Source: Siccirubricoccus deserti
Lineage (GTDB): Bacteria; Pseudomonadota; Alphaproteobacteria; Acetobacterales; Acetobacteraceae
NCBI RefSeq assembly: GCF_014283215.1
Contig: NZ_JACOMF010000033.1
Coordinates: 1-54,264, forward strand
DNA: 54,264 bases
Reading direction: 5' to 3'
Under the pieces are notes generated by a model. It was not told the origin of the DNA. It saw nothing but the letters and a program-made list of their open reading frames with translations, and searched no databases. The position numbers were made by a program, and so were the translations under genes. Each line of letters opens with the position of its first letter. Position 1 is the stretch's first letter. Shown piece by piece: positions 45,037 through 53,743 of the stretch.

Positions 45037-47021
45037 GGCAATGCGTCGAGCGGCACCGGGAAGACCTGCTCCCCCGCATCGCGGCGGCCGGAGAGGGTGG
45101 TCCAGACCTCGGACCGGCTGAAATCCCGGTACAGCCGCAGCTTCGCCTCGATCTGGTTGAGCAGCCGCGCCTGGGAGCCGGCGCTCATCGCATTCCACTC
45201 CCGCTCGGTCATGCCCATGACCTCGGAGGCATAGGGCAGCCCCTCCAGGAACTCGCCCAGCAGCCCGCCCAGCGCCCCGGCCATGGCGATGCGGGAGGGG
45301 TCGCGCGCCGCCAGGCTCATCGTCGTCTGCAATTGGCTGAAGAAGTCGCGCGGCTGCAGCCGCGTCGCCCGGCCGGCGCGGAGGATCTCCTCCAGCGTGC
45401 GGTTCAGGTCCTCCAGCTGGTTGCGGGTCAGCAGCACCCGCACATCGATGGCGGCATTGCCCGGCGGCGCCGGATCGCGGTCCAGCACGAAGGAACGGAT
45501 GACGTCGGGCGCGGTGGTACGCTCCTCGCGACCGAGGTAGGCAAGGCGCATCGCCTCGGCCAGCACCTGCAGCTGGCGTTCGATCCGCTCCGCCTGGCGG
45601 GGGGGGGCGGTGCCGCCGCCGGCGCCGCGGAGCTCGGCGATCGGCCGGCCGGTGGTGGCGGCGACCTGCCGCAGCACGCCCTCGACCAGCGCCGAGATGG
45701 TGCCGCGGAACTGCTCCGGCGAGCCATCATCCACTGGGAAGTACAGCGTGTCGCCGGTGCTGCCGTTGCTGCCGAGGGCGACATATTGCCGCCGGGCGCG
45801 GGCATGGTTGCCGGCGGTGCGGCCTTCCGGGGTCAGCAGGTGCACCACCATCACCGCCACGCCCTGTTCCCGCGCACGGATCGCGATCTGCTCCATCCCC
45901 TGCCGGGTGGAGGAGAGCGGGTCCGCCGCATCCCGCCCGCCGGCATCGGTGATCAGCACCAGGTAGCGGCCGCCAAGCGGCCCCCAGTCGATCTCGTCCA
46001 GCGCGGTGGCGATGCCGGCAACCGGGTCCTCGTCGAACCCCTCATTGCCCGTGGCGGTGGCGGTGAGGTCGCGCATGGCAGCCAGCCCGGCTTCCGGCGG
46101 CTGGGCGAAATCGGGCTTGGCGAAGACCCGGGTGGTGTATTCGTAGCCGGCCGGCGTGGCATCCTTGCTGTCGCGGTAGCCAACCACGCCGAAGCGGAAA
46201 TTATCGCGCACCGCGGTTTCCCGCAGCCGGCCGACGATGCCGGTCATGGCCTCCCGCGTGCGGTCGATGTAGGGCTGCATGGAGATGGTGGTGTCGACCA
46301 CGAAGACCAGCCCGGCGCGGAACCGCGCCAGCGCATCCGGCGCCGGGGCCGCCGACGGCCGCTCGGCCGGGGCGGAGGCAACCTCCAGCACCCGCACCGG
46401 CCCGCCCAGCTCGCGCTCCACCGTCGTCGCGTTCAGGATCGGCAGCAGGTAGAATTGCTGCCGGATGTCGACGAAACTCGGCGGCTCCAGCGCTACCACC
46501 CCGGCGGCGGGGCGGCCGGCGGCGGCTTCGCTGCGCAGGCGCTGCGCCTCGGCGGCGCCGTTCGGGGCCAGCAGGGCGCGGGCCTGGGCCTCGGTTTCCA
46601 GGAACAGCCCGCGGCCGCGATTGGCCGGGTTGGTGAAGGCCGCCACCATCGCGTGGTTCCAGTCGAGGGTTTGGGCGGCGCGCACCCAGCCCTCGGTCCG
46701 GCCATCGGCGGCGGCACCGATCTGCAACCATGCCTCGGCCCCGCTGCCCTGACGGGCATAGACGTAGAAGGCGCTGAAGCCGAGGCCAGGACGGCCCGGC
46801 TCAACTCCTGCGCTGGCATGCAGGGTGGCGCCGGGGCGCAGCAGCACGCGCAGGTAGATGCTACGCTTGTTGGGCACCAGTAGCGGTACCCGCGCCGGCT
46901 GCCCGCCTGGCTGGGCGGCCGGCTGGCCCGGCTGCCGCCAAGGGTCGCGCTGCTGCGCCGGTGCCGGCCCCGGCAACAGTAAAAGGCCGAGCAGCAGCGG
47001 CAGCAGGCGGCGCGGCGTCAC
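45033..47021 (-). CDS. Secreted von Willebrand factor A protein like the periplasmic part of PpkA
   Basis: A 662-residue protein starting from a GTG, with a signal peptide (TPRRLLPLLLGLLLLPGPAPAQ). An N-terminal SH3-like or beta-rich part (~40-200) precedes a VWA domain at ~235-440. The MIDAS motif reads VVDTTISMQPYIDRTREAM, that is D-x-T-x-S rather than D-x-S-x-S, with the downstream ligands in 'VVGYRDSKD' and 'LVLITDAGGRDAAD'. The sequence around the MIDAS closely recalls the C-terminal VWA domain of the PpkA kinase of type VI systems, here without the kinase. A helical C-terminal region (~490-662) follows. It overlaps its neighbours on both sides by GTGA-type junctions. Confidence 0.85.
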   Translation of the reverse strand: MTPRRLLPLLLGLLLLPGPAPAQQRDPWRQPGQPAAQPGGQPARVPLLVPNKRSIYLRVLLRPGATLHASAGVEPGRPGLGFSAFYVYARQGSGAEAWLQIGAAADGRTEGWVRAAQTLDWNHAMVAAFTNPANRGRGLFLETEAQARALLAPNGAAEAQRLRSEAAAGRPAAGVVALEPPSFVDIRQQFYLLPILNATTVERELGGPVRVLEVASAPAERPSAAPAPDALARFRAGLVFVVDTTISMQPYIDRTREAMTGIVGRLRETAVRDNFRFGVVGYRDSKDATPAGYEYTTRVFAKPDFAQPPEAGLAAMRDLTATATGNEGFDEDPVAGIATALDEIDWGPLGGRYLVLITDAGGRDAADPLSSTRQGMEQIAIRAREQGVAVMVVHLLTPEGRTAGNHARARRQYVALGSNGSTGDTLYFPVDDGSPEQFRGTISALVEGVLRQVAATTGRPIAELRGAGGGTAPPRQAERIERQLQVLAEAMRLAYLGREERTTAPDVIRSFVLDRDPAPPGNAAIDVRVLLTRNQLEDLNRTLEEILRAGRATRLQPRDFFSQLQTTMSLAARDPSRIAMAGALGGLLGEFLEGLPYASEVMGMTEREWNAMSAGSQARLLNQIEAKLRLYRDFSRSEVWTTLSGRRDAGEQVFPVPLDALP

Positions 47022-48124
47022 GGCCAGAAATCCTCCAGGGTGAGGCGGGCCATAGTATCGCCCTGCTCCGCCTGCGCCTGCAACGTCGCCCGGAGCGCGG
47101 CACGGGGTGCCGCGGCGCCGGCCTCCCCGGCGCGTTCGGCCTCGCGGTACCAGCGCGCCGCCTGCCGCGGGTCGGGCGCGTTGAAGGGCTGGCCGGGCTG
47201 GAAGCCGTTCGGGTCGTAGAGCCGCGCCAGCATCGCCATGGCCGGGGCGACGCCGCGCTCCGCCGCGGCTTCCAGCAGCAACAGCGCGTCATCGTGCCGG
47301 CCGGCCTCGCGCATGGCGGCAACGATGGGCAGGTAGTCGGCCGGCTGGCAGGCGGTGCGGCTGGCGACGTCGCGCGCGGTCTGCTGCGCGGCCGGCATGC
47401 CCTGGTCGCCGAGGCAGGCGGTGTTGGTGGCGGGTTGCGGGCGCGGCACGGGCGGCGGGGCCTGCTCCGCGGGCTGCACCGGCGCCGGGACCGGCACCGG
47501 CCGGGTGAACCACCAGGCGGCGCCGGCGGCGATGGCCAGAACCAGCAGCCCGGCCAGCCAGGGCCAGAGCGGCTTGGGCTTCGGCTTCTCCGTCTCGCCG
47601 CCGACCGGGTCACCACCCGGCGGCTCACCCCGCAGCGGCAGGTGGTCCGGCGGTTCCGGCTCCAGCCGCTCGCGCTCGGTCGGCGGCAGCGGCCGGGTCG
47701 GCGGCAGCGTCGCTTCCTCGGCCGGCAGCGCCGGGCGCTGCTGCTGTGGCTGTGGCTGTGGCGTGCCGCGGCCGACCACTGTTTTGCGGCCCTGGCGCGG
47801 CCGGCGCGGAATCTCGACCCAGGGCACCACGAAGCGGGTCTCGCCGAATGCCGGCAGGATCAGCTCATAGGTGTCACTTTCCAGGTGTTCGCAGATCTCT
47901 GGGCCGAGCGTCATCACCAGGTCGCGGCCCTCGGTCGTCACCTCCTCCGGGTGCAAGGTCGCCTCGGCCGCCTGCCAGCCCTGCGGGCCGAGGTAGGGGT
48001 TGTGGTGCGGTTCCCAGTACAGCCGGAAGCGCGGGTCCTCCACCGCCGCCGCGGCGTTGGGCAGGCGCACCTCGGCATAGCCGGCCCCGCGCGCGGGGTG
48101 GCGGCGGACACTGCCCTCGCTCAT
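47018..48124 (-). CDS. Single-pass inner-membrane protein of the Srf/Tag operon, with Sel1-like periplasmic end
   Basis: A 368-residue protein in three parts. Residues 1-110 form a cytoplasmic beta-rich domain (YAEVRLPNAAAAVEDPRFRL ... FGETRFVVPWVEI). A Pro/Gln/Glu-rich linker (about 110-180) leads to one membrane helix near 186-207 (WPWLAGLLVLAIAAGAAWWF). The C-terminal periplasmic part carries two cysteines (NTACLGDQ, SRTACQPAD) and Sel1/TPR-like helices ('LLLLEAAAERGVAPAMAMLARLYDP', 'AARWYREAERAG'). No enzyme motif is visible. It is suited to bridge SrfB/SrfC inside with the VWA and FGE-fold proteins outside (inference). It overlaps srfC by ATGA and the VWA gene by GTGA. Confidence 0.75.
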   Translation of the reverse strand: MSEGSVRRHPARGAGYAEVRLPNAAAAVEDPRFRLYWEPHHNPYLGPQGWQAAEATLHPEEVTTEGRDLVMTLGPEICEHLESDTYELILPAFGETRFVVPWVEIPRRPRQGRKTVVGRGTPQPQPQQQRPALPAEEATLPPTRPLPPTERERLEPEPPDHLPLRGEPPGGDPVGGETEKPKPKPLWPWLAGLLVLAIAAGAAWWFTRPVPVPAPVQPAEQAPPPVPRPQPATNTACLGDQGMPAAQQTARDVASRTACQPADYLPIVAAMREAGRHDDALLLLEAAAERGVAPAMAMLARLYDPNGFQPGQPFNAPDPRQAARWYREAERAGEAGAAAPRAALRATLQAQAEQGDTMARLTLEDFWP

Positions 48125-50739
48125 GCCGCATCCAGCGTTGCCGCCAGCCCCTGCAGGATCTGGCCGAGCCGCGCATTGGCGACGATGTCGTAGTCGACGC
48201 CATCGGTGGTGCGCGCATTGCCCTCCATCAGCCCGGCAAGGCCGGTGATCCAGTCGGCGTTGAACTGCCGGTCATAGGGCGAGGGCTGCTCGGGCAGCGG
48301 CGGCGGCGCCGGGTCCGGCACCCGGGCGAGGAAGATCGGCCGCTCGTCACGACCGAGGCGCGGCCGCTTCGCCGGCTCGATGTCCGGCCAGCCGAGCCGG
48401 TGGACGAACTCGTTCACCGTCTCCTCGACGATCGCCACCTGCTTCTGTTCCATGGCGTCGGCGCGGGCCTGGAAGCTGGCCCGGGTGCGGAGCGTGCCGG
48501 CGATGCGGTCGCGCAGCTTCAGCCGGCGGGCCCCTTGCGCCAGCTCTCCGGCGACTTCCGAGACCAGTTCGCGCGGCAGCGCGAAATAGGCGAGCGCCGC
48601 CTCGTCGTCGCCGAGCGCACGCATCCGCGTCTCCCAATCCTCGAGCGCGAGGCTGGCGAAATGCTCGAAGACGTCGCGCGGACCGCTGGCGGCGCCCTCG
48701 GCCTCCGGCGGATCGCCGAGCAGGTCGCCCAGCAGCTCGTTGTAGTCATCCGCGGTGGCAACGGCGCCGATCGGGGTGACCCCGGTCGCGGCGTCGGAAC
48801 GCAGCCGCCAATAGACCGAGCCGACGCTGTCGGCATCGACCATCAGGCTGCGCAGGAAAGGACCGAGCAGCTGCGCCTGGGCGCATTGCGCCAGGCCGCG
48901 GCCAAGGATGCGGGCGCGGCGCCGCGCATCCTCCACCCGCTGCTCGGCATCGCCGCCGCGGAAGAAAGGCCGCAGCCGCCCGCTCATGCTGTTGACCAGG
49001 GTGACAGCCCGGGCCTTGAGCTGCCGCGCCTTCAGCTGCGGGTCGCAGACCGGCGCCAGCGCCGCGGCCAGATGGCCGATGCCGCCGTCGTTCGGTCGCA
49101 GCGCCTCATCCCAGGCCTTGGCCGGATCGGCGAAATGCTTCCGCACCAGCGGGTTCCCGAGGTAGGCGTCGCGGCGGTCCTGAACCCGCTGCGCGGCGCG
49201 CGGCGCCACCCCGGCCTCCCGCCGGCCGCCCTCCGGGTCCGGCTCGTAGTCGAAGACCGCATCGAAGCCGACCGAGGGGTTGCGCAGCCAGAAGGTGTTG
49301 GTGAAGGGCTGGCCCGGCGTCCATTCATTCGGCCATTCATAGGCCTTGCCGAAGAAATCGGTCATGCTGGCCTGCATGCGCGCCGTCCAGCGATGGCCGG
49401 AGGCGATGTCCTCGCCCCCCTTCTCCTCGAATTCCGCGTCGAATTTCGTCAGCACGAAGAACAGGTTGGAAGGCTTGCCCGCGCGTTCGGCCGGGGTCTT
49501 GCCGGCGGTCAGGCCGATCCAGTCATCGACCATCTTCGGCAGGGTCTGGACCTCCTGCACCTGCGGCCCGACGCAGAGCAGCATGGCGCTGATCTCCTGC
49601 TCGGCGTTGTAGCGCTGGAACAGGTAGGCGACCTTGCCGCGCAGGAAGGCGCGGCCGAGATTGCCGGATTTGGCGAAGAAGGCCTCGGCGTTCGGGATCT
49701 CCTCGCGGACGCGGGCGCCGGGGAAGTCCAGCAGATCGGTATGGTCGAAGAAGGCCCAGGGCTTCTCCGCCAGCGGCACCACGATCTCGGTGATCAGCGC
49801 CGTCGCCAGGGCGCGGTCCACCGCGACAGGCGCGCCGCCCGCGGCGTTGCGCAGCGCCACCGTTCCGGGCGAGGCCTCGCCCATGGTGAAGAGGGTGCGG
49901 ACATCGACGATGCTGGTCTCGCGCGGCTGCACCGCATCTATGCCGGCCCGCACATCCTCGGGGAAGCCGAGGCGCTTCAGCACGCCAAGCAGATCGGCGC
50001 AGGCGCGGGTCAGCGTCCTGTCGCGGCCCCAGAGCAGGGCGAAGGCCTCGGCCCGGCGCTCCGCCGGCAGCCGCGGTACCACCTCGGCGAAGCGCTGCCA
50101 GAAGCCGTTGGACAGGGCGGCGACCAGGGTGCGGTCACGGAAATGGTTGCGCAGATAGTCCTGCAGATCCTCGATGCCGTCGATGTCGAGCCCATCGCAA
50201 GGCGCTGGCCCGGCGGCGGTCTCCAGCTTGCCGAGGAACTCCTGCAGCGCCTCCGGCTTCGGCACCGCCTCTTCGTCGAGGGCGAAATCCTCCAGATAGG
50301 TGTTGGCGAGGATCTTCACCACATCGGTCTGAGTCAGCAGCCGCAGCGCGATCGGCGCATCCGCCGGCGCCGGCGGCGGGGCGATGGTGAAGCGAGTGAC
50401 GAGGCCGGTCGATTCATTGCCGCCCGGCGGATTGATGTCCTTCAGGAAGTCGAGCCTCTGGGTGCCGATCAGCGCTGTCAGCGGCTTGCCGAGCGGCGCC
50501 GCCAGCCGCGACACCAGGTAGGATTTCCCCGCCTGGGATGCGCCGAACACCGCGACGGCCACCGGCCGCAGCGCCGCCTGGCGCAGCCCGCGGGCACGGC
50601 GCGCATCCCGGCGCAGGTCGCGCGGCAGGCTCTCGTTCGCCTGCGGCGCGCCATTCTGCGCCCAGCCGAGGCTATCCACCGCCAACCGATCGATTTCGGT
50701 GGCGCGCTCCGCCTCGCGCGCCAGCAGCGGGTTGCTCAT
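48121..50739 (-). CDS. srfC: SrfC-like putative virulence factor, dynamin-like P-loop GTPase
   Basis: An 872-residue protein of the SrfC family. The P-loop GASQAGKS is at residues 66-73, after 'RPVAVAVFGA'. The G3-type motif sits in 'FFDHTDLLDFPGAR' near 338, and a G4-like TKFD in 'LFFVLTKFDAEF' near 430. A long helical C-terminal half follows. The layout resembles large dynamin-like GTPases. SrfC was named in Salmonella as part of the SsrB-regulated srfABC locus; its biochemical role is not established. It overlaps both srfB and the next gene by four bases (ATGA). No membrane segment or secretion signal is seen, so it is cytoplasmic. Confidence 0.88.
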   Translation of the reverse strand: MSNPLLAREAERATEIDRLAVDSLGWAQNGAPQANESLPRDLRRDARRARGLRQAALRPVAVAVFGASQAGKSYLVSRLAAPLGKPLTALIGTQRLDFLKDINPPGGNESTGLVTRFTIAPPPAPADAPIALRLLTQTDVVKILANTYLEDFALDEEAVPKPEALQEFLGKLETAAGPAPCDGLDIDGIEDLQDYLRNHFRDRTLVAALSNGFWQRFAEVVPRLPAERRAEAFALLWGRDRTLTRACADLLGVLKRLGFPEDVRAGIDAVQPRETSIVDVRTLFTMGEASPGTVALRNAAGGAPVAVDRALATALITEIVVPLAEKPWAFFDHTDLLDFPGARVREEIPNAEAFFAKSGNLGRAFLRGKVAYLFQRYNAEQEISAMLLCVGPQVQEVQTLPKMVDDWIGLTAGKTPAERAGKPSNLFFVLTKFDAEFEEKGGEDIASGHRWTARMQASMTDFFGKAYEWPNEWTPGQPFTNTFWLRNPSVGFDAVFDYEPDPEGGRREAGVAPRAAQRVQDRRDAYLGNPLVRKHFADPAKAWDEALRPNDGGIGHLAAALAPVCDPQLKARQLKARAVTLVNSMSGRLRPFFRGGDAEQRVEDARRRARILGRGLAQCAQAQLLGPFLRSLMVDADSVGSVYWRLRSDAATGVTPIGAVATADDYNELLGDLLGDPPEAEGAASGPRDVFEHFASLALEDWETRMRALGDDEAALAYFALPRELVSEVAGELAQGARRLKLRDRIAGTLRTRASFQARADAMEQKQVAIVEETVNEFVHRLGWPDIEPAKRPRLGRDERPIFLARVPDPAPPPLPEQPSPYDRQFNADWITGLAGLMEGNARTTDGVDYDIVANARLGQILQGLAATLDAA

Positions 50740-53702
50740 GGCCCACCCCGCAGCTCAAGATTGCCGGTATCCCGCCAGTAGCCCTCGCCGCGCTCCATGG
50801 TCTGCAGCTTCATCTCCACCGCCCTGTTGCCGCCGAGCGCGGGATCGCCATTCGCCTGCACCACCTCCTCCACCGCGAACATCTCCCGCACCAGCCCGTC
50901 CTGGTCGGTATCGTCGCCGCCATGCAGGTCGTCCTGCCGCCGCACCGTGACCTTCAGCGGCAAGGCCATGCGGGAGGCGGCCGCCGGATCCGCGAGTTCC
51001 AGCGAATAGAGCGGCTGCGCCGTCCAGCGCTCGATCGGCAGCTGGCGGAAGCCGATGACGGTGGCCGCGGCAAGCGCGGTGGTGAAGCCGATATCGCGGC
51101 CCTTGGCCTGATCGAGGTCAATGTCGCTCAGCAGCACGGCGTTCTCCCGCAACTGGCCGGACTGGTCGAGCCGGCCGATGAAGCGGGCGGTGGATTTCAT
51201 TCCGAAGTCGCGGCTGCGCAGGTGGAAGCTGCGCAGCCGCGCTTCCGCCTGCAGGCTGAGCATGGCGCCGACTGCGGCCGTGGTCTTCGGGTCCTCGATG
51301 CGGTTGGAGGCATCGCGGAACGGGTACATCTCGCTCACCTGGTAGCGGTGCATGCGGATGATTCGGTGCGGCGGCACCGGGATGCGCGCGGTGACGATGT
51401 CGGCGACCGCGGTCAGCCGCGACGGCCGCCCGGACAGCAGCAGCACGTCGCAGCCGAGGTGCCAGATCGCCTCGCAGAGATTGGCGAGGATCGGCCCGAA
51501 TGTGGCGCGCACCAGCCGGTCCACCATCGGCACCGTCGCTACCAACTCGGCCGCCAGCACCGATTCCGCGGTGGCGCCGGCCTCCCGCGCCAGCCGCTCG
51601 ATATAGGCGATGGCGCGATCGAGGCCGGAGCCGGTATCGCGCAGCAGCTCGCCGAGCTTCGCCTGGAGCAGCACGCCGGTGCTGCGGCCCTGGACGCGCT
51701 CGCGCGCCTTCAGCACCTCGATCCCCGCCGGCTCCAGCACCTGGCTGACGAATTGCCGGCGCAGGTGGCGTTCCTGCTCGCTCTGCCCGCCCTGGTCGCC
51801 GCCGAGGGCGCGGCGCAGCAGCGCCCCAGGGTCGCCGACACCGGCTGATTTCAGCGAGGCGGAGAGCGCCGGCACGACGATCTCGGCCAGCACCTGGCGC
51901 AGCAGATCGTCGCCTGCGGTCTTGAAGCTCTCGCGGAACTCCTGCGTCGGCAGCACCGCATCGCCCTCGCCGAGCTTGTAGGACACCACCATCAGGTCGG
52001 TGGTGCCGCCGCCGATGTCGATGCTGGCGACCCGCAGCGGCTGGCCCGGCGGGATGCGCAAGGTGTCAAACAGCGCCTGGGCGTCGCCGCCCATCCGCAC
52101 CGCGATCTCATTGTGCAGCCAGACGATCTGCGTCGCCGTCGCCTCGTCGAGGTCGGCGACCACCCGCGGCTCGCGCATCAGCGCATTGGTCGGCTGCTTG
52201 TTCACGCTCCAGCCGAGCATCTCCCAGGCCAGCCGCACCCCGGCCTGGGCGCGGGTGCGGAGGATGCGCTGCTCGGCCAGCGGCATGCCCGGCGGCATGG
52301 TCAGCACGATGGAGCGCAGCCGCCGCGGCACGTCGCTGTCGCGGCGTTCCTGGCGGCCGCCCGGCGAATTGGCCTGCGCCACCGCCTGCAGCACGATCTC
52401 GGCGATCAGCAGCGAGAACATGGCGGAGCGGCTGAAATGCGGCCGGGTCGCCGGGCTGGCGGCGCTGCGCATGCTGCGCACGTCGCCATCCTCGGTCAGC
52501 AGCCGCATGAACATGCCGCTGACCGGCGGGTCGATGGAATCGCCGGCGCCGCGGCTGTTGTAGTGCCAGGGCTGGGCGACGCGGCGGTTGTCCCAGAGGT
52601 AGCGCTTCGGCGAGGACAGGCCGGTGGCACCTTCATTCCCCAGCCGCGCTCCGGCCAGCCGCACCGCTTCCGGCCCGACCCGCACCGGCGATGGCCAGGC
52701 GAAGGCGCCGGGCCGGCCGGAGCGGCGGGAGATGGCGTCGCGTCCCAGGCTGGCGCGGCAGAACTCGACCCGGCTCTCGAAGGGCAGGGCGTAGCTGCGG
52801 TGTGGTTCCGACAGGTCGCGCAGGATCAGAGGCATGCTGTCGGAGAGGTTCATCCCCTGCCCCGGATGCTCCTCGACCAATATGCCGCAGGTGCGGCTGT
52901 TGCCGACGTCGAGCACCAGATCGACCTCGACCGGGCGGATGTCGAGGTTGGGCGAGACGGTGTCGATGAAGCGGATGCGGGGGATGCCCCGCAGCTCGTC
53001 GAGCAGGGCGAGGAAGGTGATGTAGCGGGCCTGGTGCTCGCAGGAGAAGGGAAAGTCCTCCCGCCGCAGCGCCCTGCCGCGGGTCTGCGCCTGCTTGAAC
53101 TCGCGGAACATCTCCAGCAGCCAGGCGGCGACCCATTCCTCGTTGATGAACCAGGAATTGCGCTCGCTGTCCGCCACCAATGCGAGTTCCTGGCCGCGCG
53201 TCACGGTCTTCTCGTTCGGCGCGACGATGGTATCCGGGTGGTCCGGGTCGGGCGGCAGCAGCCCGGTGTCGAAGGCCAGGGTCAGCCGGGCCGGGCGGGC
53301 CGCGGTCCGTCGCGGGTCGTGCGGCAGTTCGGCAACGCGCGCGCGCACCCAATTGCTCGGGCCACGATCGACCTCATCCGGACGGTTGGCGCGCGGCTGC
53401 AGCACGGCGAAGACCGGCAGCGGCACCCATTTCGCCAGGAAAGGCTCCAGCGCGCGGCTGACGTTGATGCCGTAGCATTCCTCATCCGGCGGGGCGAGGC
53501 CGGACAGCGGGTCGACGAAATCGCCATTGGCATCGACGGTCAGCTCGCGCAGCGCCACCGGGATCTCGCCGGTCTCGTCCGGCACTTCCGAGACCTTCTC
53601 CTCCCAGAAACGCCGGGTGAGCCGCGGCAGCGCATCCAGGTCGAAATCCAGGTCCCAGAAATGGATGCCGCTGTTCGGCATCAGGGTGATCAGCTTCGCC
53701 AT
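50736..53702 (-). CDS. srfB: SrfB-like putative virulence factor, actin/Hsp70-like ATPase
   Basis: A 988-residue SrfB family protein beginning MAKLITLMPNSGIHFWDLDF. Three motifs of the actin/Hsp70/ASKHA fold can be read in order: phosphate-1 'LVLDVGNSRTCGILVEE' near residue 260, phosphate-2 'ASIDIGGGTTDLMVVSYK' near 560, and an adenosine-type 'VLLLSGRPSRLTAVADI' near 755. It should therefore bind ATP and may polymerise or act as a conformational switch. It lacks a signal peptide. Its stop overlaps the srfC ATG (ATGA). It starts 41 bases after the partial upstream gene. Function is not established in any species that I know. Confidence 0.9.
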   Translation of the reverse strand: MAKLITLMPNSGIHFWDLDFDLDALPRLTRRFWEEKVSEVPDETGEIPVALRELTVDANGDFVDPLSGLAPPDEECYGINVSRALEPFLAKWVPLPVFAVLQPRANRPDEVDRGPSNWVRARVAELPHDPRRTAARPARLTLAFDTGLLPPDPDHPDTIVAPNEKTVTRGQELALVADSERNSWFINEEWVAAWLLEMFREFKQAQTRGRALRREDFPFSCEHQARYITFLALLDELRGIPRIRFIDTVSPNLDIRPVEVDLVLDVGNSRTCGILVEEHPGQGMNLSDSMPLILRDLSEPHRSYALPFESRVEFCRASLGRDAISRRSGRPGAFAWPSPVRVGPEAVRLAGARLGNEGATGLSSPKRYLWDNRRVAQPWHYNSRGAGDSIDPPVSGMFMRLLTEDGDVRSMRSAASPATRPHFSRSAMFSLLIAEIVLQAVAQANSPGGRQERRDSDVPRRLRSIVLTMPPGMPLAEQRILRTRAQAGVRLAWEMLGWSVNKQPTNALMREPRVVADLDEATATQIVWLHNEIAVRMGGDAQALFDTLRIPPGQPLRVASIDIGGGTTDLMVVSYKLGEGDAVLPTQEFRESFKTAGDDLLRQVLAEIVVPALSASLKSAGVGDPGALLRRALGGDQGGQSEQERHLRRQFVSQVLEPAGIEVLKARERVQGRSTGVLLQAKLGELLRDTGSGLDRAIAYIERLAREAGATAESVLAAELVATVPMVDRLVRATFGPILANLCEAIWHLGCDVLLLSGRPSRLTAVADIVTARIPVPPHRIIRMHRYQVSEMYPFRDASNRIEDPKTTAAVGAMLSLQAEARLRSFHLRSRDFGMKSTARFIGRLDQSGQLRENAVLLSDIDLDQAKGRDIGFTTALAAATVIGFRQLPIERWTAQPLYSLELADPAAASRMALPLKVTVRRQDDLHGGDDTDQDGLVREMFAVEEVVQANGDPALGGNRAVEMKLQTMERGEGYWRDTGNLELRGGP

Positions 53703-53743
53703 CCATCAGATCCCCGGTCGCTGGTCACGCCCATCACCCGCGG

